NCBI RefSeq assembly: GCF_022512515.1
Contig: NZ_JAKWBK010000001.1
Span: forward strand, 3,844,001-3,908,000
Reading direction: 5' to 3'
From: Paraniabella hibiscisoli
GTDB taxonomy: Bacteria > Bacteroidota > Bacteroidia > Chitinophagales > Chitinophagaceae
Length of the DNA stretch: 64,000 nt
A program made the translations under genes and the position numbers. Positions 32,754 to 42,598 of the stretch are shown piece after piece. The notes beneath the pieces were generated by a model. It searched no databases. It saw only the letters and a program-made list of their open reading frames with translations, and was not told the origin of the DNA. Position 1 is the stretch's first letter; every line of letters starts with the position of its first letter.

Positions 32754-33066
32754 GGTGTTGATCCAATACCTTCTTTAAGTGGTTATTGCCAATCCTGTTT
32801 TATCGGCAGGCGCATAACTTATTGCTTCCTTATCTGTATTTAATTATGAATCTACTGTAATAAATTGCTCCAATTTGCGTTTATATAGTAGTGACGACTA
32901 ATAGGCCGTCTCCATTCGTAGGATATGAATGACTCCAGTCGTAAAGATTTCGCCAGTCTTCTATTAATACAGAGCCTCTATCTTTTAACAATCTTCCTGT
33001 CGAATTTAATTTGCCGGATGGATCAGCCTTTCCGTTATTCCGGGAGATGGCTTTAAATACTTTTTT

Positions 33067-33417
33067 ATGAAACGTATTGTAGTAGTAGATGATGACGAAA
33101 ATGTTAGAGAGATCTTCCATATTGCTTTTGATGATAGTTATCATGTTAGCAGTTTTGCCAATGGGGACAGCATCTTGAATCGTCAAACAGAAACACCTCA
33201 TCTTTTTATTATTGACCGCATGCACCCCGGCTCTAATGGTCTTGATCTATGCCGCTTTATTAAAACAGATGCTTTATATAACCAAACACCTGTTATGATT
33301 CTTTCGGCCAGGAACAATATAGTGACATTGGGTAAGTCGGCTGGTGCCGATATCGTAATAGAAAAGCCATTCTGCTTAAATTACCTGCAGCAACAGGTGG
33401 AAAAATATACATTGTAA
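33067..33417 (+). CDS. Single-domain response regulator (CheY-like receiver)
   Basis: Intact 116-residue receiver with no output domain. Acidic pocket VVVDDDEN (Asp 8-10), phospho-acceptor Asp50 in LFIIDRMHPGSNGLDL, Ser80 in the switch position (VMILSARN) and Lys100 in EKPF. The protein would be phosphorylated by a separate histidine kinase and pass the signal by protein contact. No kinase is nearby, so its partner is unlinked. The residue after Asp50 is Arg rather than the more usual hydrophobic or small residue. Confidence 0.9.
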   Translation: MKRIVVVDDDENVREIFHIAFDDSYHVSSFANGDSILNRQTETPHLFIIDRMHPGSNGLDLCRFIKTDALYNQTPVMILSARNNIVTLGKSAGADIVIEKPFCLNYLQQQVEKYTL

Positions 33418-33639
33418 TTGCATAAGTAGCCTTAGTTCTGTGCAATTCAAATTTTCGCTTATGCTATAATTCCTTTTGTAGATCCTTTTACGCCTGTCGG
33501 GAAATCTCCAGGGCGATCGCATCAATTTTTCTTTGTTTGAAACAGAATATATCACTGCTACGCAGCTCAGATAACTGACGAATTATTATGGTAGCTATTA
33601 ATACGATGCCGCTATGCAGCAATGATCATAATAATAAAA

Positions 33640-33711
33640 GCAGCATAGCTGCGATATTTTAGTAAAACAATAATCACAAACGGGGTAGAGCTGCATCGCA
33701 GCGATATATTA
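33640..33711. repeat. Two REP-like GC-rich hairpins followed by GATATxTTA
   Basis: The 462-base gap 33418-33879 contains no gene. GCAGC-ATA-GCTGC at 33640-33652 and GCTGC-ATC-GCAGC at 33690-33702 are short perfect palindromes, each followed directly by GATAT and then TTTA or ATTA. A third related string, GCTATGCAGC, lies at 33611-33620. The repeat of palindrome plus AT tail looks like a small REP-type or mobile-element relic. The rest of the gap shows nothing clear. Confidence 0.4.
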
Positions 33712-33879
33712 ATGATTCATGCATCCGCCCGAGGAAATCTCTACTATTTCCGAGACGCCCCACTTCGGACGGCACGACTTTAGCGAAAAATTGAAATACA
33801 CCCTTAGTGCTGTTTAGACAGCAACAGTAAACAATAATTTTAATATCTTGCCGGGAATAAAATTGTAAACATTTTAACG

Positions 33880-34742
33880 ATGCGCAAGATAGCCGCCCTT
33901 ATCCTCACTAACCTGCTCATGCTGACAGGTTTCTCCCAGGAAAAAATAAACTTATATTCGGATGGTCAAATCCCTTTTGCCAAAGAGGGTACAGAAGTGC
34001 CAACAATAACCGTCTTTCGCCCCTCAAAAAATACAGCAAAGGGAACAGCTGTTGTGGTGTGTTCGGGTGGCGGATACGGAGGAAGGGCCAATACGGTAGA
34101 AGGAATTCCAGCTTGTAAAAAATTGAATGAGGCTGGCATAACAGCTTTCCTTGTAGATTATAGGGTACCCAACGATAAAAAGATGGATCACAAGGAGTGG
34201 GTACCGTTGACAGATGCACAACGAGCCATTCAGTACGTAAGAGAAAATGCAAAGCTTTATAAGGTTGATGGTAGCAGGATTGGAATCATGGGCTTCTCTG
34301 CCGGCGGGCACCTGGTATCTACCGTAGGTACTCAATTTACAGAGACAAAATTGCAGAATCCCAAGGGGACAAGTTTGCGACCGGATTTTATGATCCTCGT
34401 TTACCCGGTGATCAGCTTTGCAGATAGCCTGGCGCATTTGGGTTCCAGGAAAAACCTGGTAGGACCAGATATAACCGCTGAGAAGATCCGTAAATATTCA
34501 AATGAGCTAAATGTAACAGAGCAAACACCGCCCACTTATATAACCTCGGGTATGGACGATAAAGTAGTAGACGTGAAAAACTGCCTGTATTTTTCTGCAG
34601 CGCTAAAACAGAAAAATGTACCGGTGGAACTGTTCTTATATGAGAAGGGAAAACATGGTTATGGAGTATTCAACAAAGAGGCCCAGCTTCAATGGATTGA
34701 TGACTGTATTAGCTGGATAAAAAAGAATCTTATAAGCAATAA
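33880..34742 (+). CDS. Secreted alpha/beta-hydrolase (BD-FAE-like esterase)
   Basis: About 287 residues with signal peptide MRKIAALILTNLLMLTGFSQ. The oxyanion region is VVVCSGGGYGGRA, the nucleophile elbow GFSAGG has Ser140, the acid is probably in SGMDDKVVDV and the catalytic His in GKHGYGV. This is the acetyl-xylan/feruloyl-esterase-like group common in PULs, which removes ester groups from polysaccharides. The frame as given runs on to 34848 with a hydrophobic tail unlike the family. Adding one A in A6 at 34719-34724 gives WIKKESYKQ and a stop at 34740-34742, which I prefer. It stands alone, about 500 bases before the DUF1080 gene. Confidence 0.82.
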
Positions 34743-34987
34743 CGACAATCTCCACCTGTATTTTCATGGAATAGTACATATACTAATCCACCCTGTTATT
34801 GTTGTATCGTTCATCGGTGCAGCCGTAATCCTATTTACACGAGTATAAATCTTTTTCAGGCGATATTCCTGAAGCGCTTCATCTGCGTGATTCTTATTTT
34901 GGATAGGATAACCGATAGTTAATCGCTAACCATATATCTTTTTATTGACTTTTAATGACGCTGTTTTGATGTAGCTGAATCGTTATC

Positions 34988-35053
34988 TGTTAATAAAGTA
35001 CATAATTTGTATAGGATAGTGAAATAAAGCGATAAGCGATTGCAATATTTTTG
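34988..35053 (+). promoter_or_regulatory. Conserved operator-promoter block, copy A
   Basis: Starts TGTTAATAAAGTA and ends with the -7 element TATTTTTG at 35046-35053. It aligns without gaps to copy B at 39216-39281: 32 of the first 41 positions and all 8 of the -7 element match, while the stretch between them is largely different. It stands 199 bases before the DUF1080 gene at 35253. No -33 TTTG is seen, as expected for an activator-dependent promoter. The AraC protein at 38257-39131 is the obvious candidate to bind it. Confidence 0.65.
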
Positions 35054-35252
35054 TGCCATCAGATACCATTTTTGTGATGGGTATGAATGTAAAGATTTGC
35101 CATAATCATTCTTTAAAATAAATGGGCACTTTGTTGCTGAATGGCTTCTGTAGCTGACAAGATACTCGTGGTTGCAGATGCTTTTACTGGGCATGAAGTA
35201 ATATGTCTAACGATCAAACAAGAGGGTTAAAACAATATACTAAATATTATAC

Positions 35253-36612
35253 ATGAAACAAATAATAGGTGCAGCCTTATTACTGGCATTTGGCATCAGC
35301 TCGCATGCCCAAAAAGGCTGGCAATCGCTATTTAACGGAAAAACGCTTGCCGGATGGAACAAGGTAGCGGTGCCGCTAAATATGTGATAGAAGATAATGC
35401 TATCGTTGGGGTTACAGTGGTGAATACGCCTAATACTTTTTACTTACCGATAAAACATACAGTGACTTTATCCTGGAGCTGGATGTAAAAATAGAAGACA
35501 AAGCTACTAATTCAGGCATCCAGTTCAGGAGTAATTACGATGCTTCAGCAGCCAATGGCAAAGGAAAGGTTTCCGGATATCAATACGAGCTGGATCCTTC
35601 GCCGCGCGCCTGGACAGGAGGTATATATGATGAGGCACGCAGGGGATGGCTGTATCCTCTTGACCTAAATGATGCAGCAAGATCGGCCTACAAAACGGGG
35701 CAATATAATAAAGTGAGAATTGAATGTAAAGGTGTAGTAACGCAAACCTTTATCAATGGTACACCTGCAGCCATTCTGGTAGATACAGTGAATACCAGCG
35801 GATATATAGCATTACAGGTGCACAGTATTGGAGCCAGTAAGATTGGAGGACAAAAGATATACTGGAAAAACATTAGGGTTAATACCAGCGATGTAAAGTT
35901 ATCGCCTGTTAAAAATGTTTATACGGTTAATAATATCCCCAATAATTTATCGGCCCCTGAAAAAAGCCAGGGTTGGTCTTTGTTATTCGACGGAAAAACC
36001 ACGAAGGGGTGGCGGAGTGCTAAAGGCAATAGTTTTCCTTCAAAAGGATGGGGCATCGAAAACGGGGAGCTTAAAGTACTCTCTTCCGATGGTGCTGAAT
36101 CTACGAATGGCGGAGACATTGTAACCAATAAAGAGTATGCGGCATTTGACCTTACGTTTCAATTTAAATTAACACCCGGTGCCAATAGTGGCGTCAAATA
36201 TTACGTGACTTTAAAAGAACAGAGTGGAGGATCCGCCATTGGCCCCGAATACCAGATATTGGATGATAAGCTGCACCCCGATGCCAAATTGGGAAAAGAG
36301 GGTAATCGTACGATGGCCTCGCTATACGATCTTATTGCATCTAAAAAAGACCCCAGGGCTTTCAAGGCCATTGGTCAATGGAATACAGGACGAGTACTGG
36401 CGCAAAAAAATGGCCAGGTTACTTATTTTTTGAATGGAATACCGTTGGTTGAATTTGTAAGAGGTTCAGCAGATTTCAGGAAGTTAGTAGCCGGGAGCAA
36501 ATATAAGGACTGGAGTCATTTTGGTGAAGCAGCCAAAGGTCATATTCTTTTGCAGGACCATGGCAACGAGGTGAGTTTCAGAAGTATAAAGATCAGGGAT
36601 TTGTCGAAATAG
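35253..36612 (+). CDS. Tandem DUF1080 (3-keto-disaccharide hydrolase type) protein
   Basis: About 453 residues, secreted (signal MKQIIGAALLLAFGISSHAQ). Two copies of the DUF1080 jelly-roll fold: about 22-215 (GWQSLFNGKTLAGWNKV, FILELDVKIEDKATNSGIQF, YQYELDPS) and about 235-450 (GWSLLFDGKTTKGWRSAKGN, LTFQFKLTPGANSGVKYYV, GPEYQILDD). The frame breaks twice in the first copy, in G2 at 35369-35370 and T5 at 35437-35441. The family hydrolyses 3-keto-glycosides made by a partner oxidoreductase; the next gene is a Gfo/Idh/MocA protein 42 bases on. The GxEYQxLDD motif of copy two and YQYELD of copy one fit the family's active-site strand, though the roles of the two halves are unknown. Confidence 0.85.
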
Positions 36613-36654
36613 CCGACTGGTAAAAAATTGTAAATCAGTAAATGTTATATTTAA

Positions 36655-38088
36655 ATGGGTTCAATAAAAAACAATAATAGCCGGCGTGATTTTATAAGAA
36701 AAACATCGCTGAGCGCCACAGGACTTATTCTGCTGCCATCATTTCTAAAAGCATCAAAGGGCCTGATAGCAGGCGCTAATGAAAAAGTGAATCTAGCCTG
36801 CATAGGGATTGGAAACAGGGGTGGCGAAATTATTGGAGAATTCGGTAAAACGGGGCTGGCCAATATTGTGGCCTTATGTGATGTGGATATGGGCGCTCCT
36901 CAAACCGTTAAAGTGATGAACATGTTTCCTGCCGCCAAAAGATTCCAGGATTTTAGAAAGATGTTTGATCAAATAGGTAGCCAGATAGATGCTGTTTGCA
37001 TCGGCGTGCCCGATCATTCTCATTTTCCCATTACCATGCATGCGATGATGCTGGGAAAACACGTATATGTTGAAAAGCCCCTGGCACGTACGTTTCGCGA
37101 GAACGAGCTGTTAATGAAAGCGGCCAGGAAATATAATAATATAGTGACACAAATGGGTAACCAGGGGCATTCGGAAGCCAATTATTTTCAGTTCAAAACC
37201 TGGGTTGAGTCCGGCATTATTAAGGATGTGACGAATATTACCGCACACATGAACAGTCCGCGTCGCTGGCATGGCTGGGATCCTGCTATTAAAAGCTTTC
37301 CCGCGATGGAGTCTACTCCGGCCAGCCTGGACTGGGATTTATGGCATAGCGCTGTACGAAAACAACATAACTATAACAAAGATTTTGTCAACGGTCAATG
37401 GCGATGCTGGTACGACTTTGGCATGGGGGCATTGGGCGACTGGGGCGCTCATATACTGGATACCGCGCACCAGTTCCTGGACCTGGGTCTGCCGGAGGAG
37501 GTCAATTCATTGAAATCAACCGGTCACAATAATTTTTTCTTTCCCATGTCTAGTACCATCGAATTTAAGTTTCCTAAAAGAGGAGATAAGCCGCCTGTAA
37601 CGATTACCTGGTACGATGGCATTGATAATCTCCCACCCATACCTGAGGGCTATGGCGTTTCGGGACTCGATCCCAATATACCACCACCAAGCACCGGTAC
37701 CATGGAGCCGGTTAAACTGAATCCCGGTAAGATCATCTACTCTAAAGACCTTACGTTTAAAGGTGCATCACATGGTAGTACCTTGTCTATTATTCCGGAG
37801 CAGAAAGCTAAAGACCTGCAGTCGCAGCTGCCGCAGGTGCCTCAGTCAACTTCCAATCATTATAAAAACTTTTTACTGGCCTGCAAGGGGTTGGAAGAAA
37901 CCAGGTCTCCCTTCGAAATAGCGGGCCCGCTGAGCCAGGTTTTTTCGCTTGGTGTATTAGCACAGCAAACAAACGGGCAACTGAAGTTTGACAGGGCTAA
38001 AAAGAAAATAACCAATCACAGCATTGCCAATTCCCTCCTCGAAGGAGCTCCTCCCAGGAAGGGTTGGGAACAATATTATAAGGTTTAA
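36655..38088 (+). CDS. Gfo/Idh/MocA-family oxidoreductase with Tat signal
   Basis: Intact 477-residue protein. The N-terminus has a twin-arginine motif (SRRDFIRK) and hydrophobic stretch, so it is probably exported folded with its cofactor. The Rossmann fold shows LACIGIGNRGGEIIGEFG and the catalytic EKP is in VYVEKPLARTF (about residue 137). The C-terminal half (WYDFGMGALGDWGAHILDTA, HQFLDLG) carries the substrate-side Asp/His of the family. Next to DUF1080 it is the likely 3-dehydrogenase that oxidises C3 of a glycoside ring before hydrolysis. It could also be a glycosidase of the NAD-dependent GH109 type; sequence alone does not decide. Confidence 0.88.
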   Translation: MGSIKNNNSRRDFIRKTSLSATGLILLPSFLKASKGLIAGANEKVNLACIGIGNRGGEIIGEFGKTGLANIVALCDVDMGAPQTVKVMNMFPAAKRFQDFRKMFDQIGSQIDAVCIGVPDHSHFPITMHAMMLGKHVYVEKPLARTFRENELLMKAARKYNNIVTQMGNQGHSEANYFQFKTWVESGIIKDVTNITAHMNSPRRWHGWDPAIKSFPAMESTPASLDWDLWHSAVRKQHNYNKDFVNGQWRCWYDFGMGALGDWGAHILDTAHQFLDLGLPEEVNSLKSTGHNNFFFPMSSTIEFKFPKRGDKPPVTITWYDGIDNLPPIPEGYGVSGLDPNIPPPSTGTMEPVKLNPGKIIYSKDLTFKGASHGSTLSIIPEQKAKDLQSQLPQVPQSTSNHYKNFLLACKGLEETRSPFEIAGPLSQVFSLGVLAQQTNGQLKFDRAKKKITNHSIANSLLEGAPPRKGWEQYYKV

Positions 38089-38256
38089 GTCATTTTACGG
38101 GCGATAGCATTTAAAAGCACTTTCTTTGGAACTCACGGCGTACCTGGTTATCATACTGATAATCGGGTACGCTTTTTATAAGGCAGGCCCGCAGGTTTTA
38201 AATCTGAGAAATAGCCTGGCTGATTCAACGCCATTCAGGAACTAACCAGCCTCTCA

Positions 38257-39131
38257 TTATTCGACCTTATTGCTTAAAAAACGTTTGCGATAATCTTTGG
38301 GTATCAGTCCATGAATCTTACGAAAGTGCCGATAGAAGTTGGACAGGTTATCAAAACCGCTTTTGTACCCTATTTCAGAAATGGAAAATTGATTTTCGGT
38401 GATCAGCTTGCAGGCATGCGCAATCCTCACTTCCGTCACATAGTCGGTAAAAGTTTTTCGTGTATGGGTCTTAAAATACCTGGAGAAGGCGGGTACACTC
38501 ATATTCAGCTGTTGGGCAATGGTGTCCACATATATTTTTGCTTGAAGTTTTTTAAGATAAACTCTATTGCCTGCGTGATCTTTTGTGTTTTGTCATTGCT
38601 CCTGGCCGAAAAATCAAAAGTTAACAGTTGTTCCAGTTCCTTGCTTTCAGAAAGAATGATCAGCATTTCCAGCAGGCTGACCAGGCGCTGCGGCGGTGTC
38701 TCATCCCGCATAGCATAGAGTTTGCTGATAATAATTTCTTTGGTGGTCCCCTGTATTTCCAAAACATAGCAGCACCTTTCGAGTAGTGTTTTTACCTGCT
38801 TCATTTCAGGTATCAGCAAAAAATCTCTACCCAGGAAGTCTTCAGTAAAGTGAATAAAAATAGACTGCGCAGAAAGTGTATGTTTCTGATGATAGAATAC
38901 ATCATCATTCCTGTAAAAATGAGGAACCTGTGGGCCTATCAGGCAGAGATCCCCATCCTCAAAACGGTTAACATTATCACCTATAAATCTTGTTCCGGTA
39001 CTCTTGTCTATTAGTACCAGCTCGAATTCTTTATGAAAATGCCACTGCATGGGGAAAAATTCCATAATGAGCTCTTTATAGATGAAGCTGGCATCAGGGT
39101 TTACAGGCAATTTATGGAGCTGAGGTTTCAA
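38257..39131 (-). CDS. AraC-family regulator with N-terminal cupin (DUF1080 locus / PUL 3)
   Basis: About 291 residues. The N-terminal cupin includes FPMQWHFHKEFELVLIDKST, FEDGDLCLIGPQVPHFYR and LGRDFL. The C-terminal HTH pair includes VDTIAQQLNMSVPAFSRYFK and ISEIGYKSGFDNLSNFYRHF. The frame breaks in T5 at 38535-38539 (plus strand); one base gives FKQKIYVDTIAQQLN. It is convergent with the DUF1080/Gfo-Idh unit and divergent from the PUL 3 SusC, whose promoter block lies in the shared gap. Its organisation is very like the PUL 1 AraC protein (same cupin and GRDFL motif), so the two are paralogues. Confidence 0.9.
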
Positions 39132-39215
39132 ATCAATCGTTTTTATCAGGAAAACAGGTGTACGGTGTAAAAATATTTGTTTTGTATGTTAAGCAGTCAA
39201 TATATTGCCGTTTAT

Positions 39216-39281
39216 TGTTAATAAAGTATACAATTTATGCAAAATAGTGAAGGAAACGGGTGTTCTAAAAAGATATTTTTG
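39216..39281 (+). promoter_or_regulatory. Conserved operator-promoter block, copy B
   Basis: Second copy of the block at 34988-35053, same 66-base length from TGTTAATAAAG to TATTTTTG. It lies between the divergent AraC gene (start 39131) and SusC (start 39382), 100 bases before the SusC ATG. The conserved core TAGTGAA sits 22-28 bases before the -7 element in both copies, in reach of an AraC-type activator contacting RNA polymerase. Confidence 0.65.
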
Positions 39282-39381
39282 TCTTCCAATAACGATACTT
39301 GTTCCTTAATTGTTAAAGCGATTTTTTTGTCATCAGTAATACAATCCATTGAATTGTATTAACAACCAAGAGTAAATTTTT

Positions 39382-42300
39382 ATGAAGAAAAGATGTCTGC
39401 AGTCCGGCTCCGGAAGGGCTCTTTTATTGATGTGCCCCGGATGGATAAAACTATTCCTGCTGTTTATAATGGCACTCAGCATTGAATCATTGCATGCCAA
39501 TGAACCCGCTCCCGGCTTCGTTAATGTCTGGTTGCCATTACAGGTGTCAGGTAAGGTAATGAGCGATGAGGGTAATGATCTTGCCGGTGTGAATATACTG
39601 GAAAAAGGTACCAGTAACGGAGTGGTTACCGACAGTAGTGGCGCATTTACCATTACAGTAAAAGATGAAAAAGCCGTGCTGGTATTTTCAGCTGTGGGTT
39701 TTGTTACGCAGGAAGTGGTAGTAAAAGATAATAGCGCCAAGTCGATTGTGCTGGTAAGAGAGCAAAGCAATATGGATGAGGTTGTGATCGTGGGTTTCGG
39801 TAAACAGAAGCGAAGCGATATGGTAGGCTCGGTAACTTCCATCAATGCGGAAGAGTTTAAGAAAAATCCATCAAGTAACCTTACTACCGCATTGGCGGGA
39901 AGAGTTGCAGGTATTATCGCCTATCAGCGAAGTGGTGAACCTGGCCAGGATAATGCCGATTTCTTCATCAGGGGTGTTACCACGTTTGGCTACAAAGTTG
40001 ATCCGTTGATCCTTATCGATAACATGGAAGTAACTACTACACAGCTGGCGCGCTTAACGCCTGATGATATCGCCAGTTTTAGCATTATGAAGGATGCCAC
40101 GGCTACGGCAGTATATGGTGCCAGAGGTGCGAATGGCGTGATTCTGGTTACCACCAAGCAAGGCCGCGAAGGAAAAGCTGTTTTATCCTTACGGGCAGAG
40201 AATTCTATATCCACACCCACTACCAATGTGGAGCTTGCCGACCCGGTAACGTTTATGAAACAATACAATGAAGCGGTATACACGCGTACACCTCTGGGAC
40301 AGTTGAATCCCAACACCGTATTATATTCTGATGAAAAGATCATGAATACCGAATTGGGAGTCAACCCGTATGTGTACCCCGCTAATGACTGGCGCAAGAT
40401 GATGTTTAAAGATTATGCTATGAACCAGCGTATGAACATGAATATAAGTGGTGGCGGTGGTGTAGCGCAATATTTCGTTTCGGGTACCTTTAATAAAGAC
40501 AATGGCGTTCTAAAAGCCGATCAGCGCAACAACTTCAATAACAATATTGATCTGAAAAGCTATTCGCTTCGTTCCAATGTTAATATCAAAGTAAACAAAA
40601 CAACTGGTCTGGTAGTACGCCTGAGTGGTAATTTCGATGATTACACCGGACCCATTTACGGAGGGGCTGCCATGTATGAAAGGGTAGTGAGATCCAATCC
40701 TGTTTTATTCCCCGCTTATTTCCCTCAGGATGAGCAAACGCAATACATCAAGCATATTATGTATGGAAACTTTGGTAACGGGGATTACCGGAATCCTTAT
40801 GCTGATATGACCCGTGGGTTCAGAGATTATTCAACTTCTACCATGGCTGCACAACTCGAACTGAAACACGATTTCTCTTATTTAACAGAGGGGCTTTCAT
40901 TCGAAGCGATGATGAATACGAACCGCTATGCCTATTTTGATATGTTGCGATCTTATAACCCGTTTTACTACACCTTGAATGGCTATGATAAGTTTACTGA
41001 TACCTATGGGATCAGCAATCTGAATCCGGCCACGGCTACCGAATACCTGAGTTATGAGCCGGGCGATAAAGTAGTGAATTCAACCTTCTATATGCAGTCG
41101 ATGCTGAACTATAAACGCACGTTTAATGAAAAGCATGGCCTGAGCGGCCTGGTGGTATTTATGATGCGCGAGTACCTCAATGCCAATGCTTCTGATCTGC
41201 AGTTATCATTACCTTTCAGGAACCTGGGCGTATCAGGCCGCGGTACTTATTCTTACGATAATAAGTATTTCCTCGAATTCAACTTTGGTTATAATGGTTC
41301 CGAGAGGTTTCATAAATCCAAAAGGTTTGGATTCTTCCCTTCGGCCGGTATGGCGTGGACCGTTTCCAACGAGAAGTTTTTTGAACCAATAAAAGACGTG
41401 GTAACGAGCCTGCGTTTAAGAGCCACTTATGGTTATGTGGGTAACGATGCGATCGGATCACCACAGGATCGTTTCTTTTTCTTTCCAATGTTAACATGAA
41501 TGATGCAGCCCGCAGAGCTATTTTCGGAAGAGATCAAACCTGGTCGGCCAATGGTATTTCTTTGAGCCGGTATGCCAATGAAGACATTACCTGGGAAACA
41601 GCTGCAAAACAAAACTACGCTATAGAGTTAGGCTTATTTAATAAGATCAATATCCAGGCTGATTTCTTTTATGAGTACCGGAATAATATTCTCATGACAA
41701 GAAGTTATGTACCGGTTACTATGGGACTTTCAGCACCTATACGCGCCAACGTGGGAGAAGCCTCCAGCCAGGGTGTGGATATATCACTGGATTATAAACA
41801 TAACTGGAATAGCGGCTGGTGGCTGACCGCAAGAGGTAATTTTACTTATGCTACCAACAAGTATCGCAAATTCGAGGAACCTCAATACACTGAACCGTAT
41901 CGTTATAAAGTAGGCAACTCTATCAATCAATGGTATGGATACATTGCAGAAAAACTCTTTGTAGATGATTACGAAGCTTACAACTCGCCCGCCCAGCCTT
42001 TCGGTGAATATCGTGGCGGTGATATTAAATACCTTGATGTAAACAGGGACGGAAGAATATCTGAAGCAGATATCGTTCCGATCGGTAATCCTGTTGTTCC
42101 TGAAATAGTTTATGGCTTTGGGTTTTCTTTGGGTTATAAAAGCTTTGATTGCTCGGCTTTCTTCCAGGGCTTAACCAATGAATCGTTCTGGATAGATGTA
42201 GCCAAAACCTATCCTTTTGTGGATCAGACGCAGTTGCTGGGTGCTTATGCCAATAGTCATTGGTCAGAGGATAACCAGGATGTGTATGCGCTTTGGCCAA

Positions 42301-42575
42301 GGCTAAGCACCACCATTATTAACAATAATACACAAACCAGCACCTGGTTTATGCGCGACGGTACTTTCCTTCGTTTAAAGCAGGCAGAGCTCGGCTACAC
42401 ATTACCTGCTAAACTGCAGAGCAAGATCAAAACTACCAACTTCCGCATATTTGTTAATGGTAGCAATTTGCTCACCTTCAGCAGGTTTAAGCTCTGGGAT
42501 GTAGAAATGGCCGGTAATGGGCTGGGCTACCCGGTACAGCGGGTTTTTAATATCGGACTTAACGTGAATTTTTAG
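39382..42575 (+). CDS. SusC/RagA-type TonB-dependent receptor (PUL 3)
   Basis: About 1065 residues after one T is added in T5 at 41476-41480 (gives RFFFLSNVNMNDAAR). The N-terminus is longer than usual before a hydrophobic segment (KLFLLFIMALSIESLHA). The CarboxypepD_reg-like domain is at about 53-130 (VSGKVMSDEGNDLAGVNILE), the signature is VVIVGFGKQKRSDMVG, plug motifs are LILIDNMEVTT and SFSIMKDATATAVYGARGAN, and the barrel ends FNIGLNVNF. It heads a long same-strand gene row to 59746 and is preceded by operator-promoter copy B. A SusD partner follows 23 bases downstream. Confidence 0.95.
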
Positions 42576-42598
42576 AAGCATCAATAAAGGAAATTGTT

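Noticed and set aside
34743-34848. Hydrophobic C-terminal extension of the esterase as a membrane anchor
   Set aside because: It appears only in the unrepaired frame after A6 at 34719; one A gives a normal family end at 34742.
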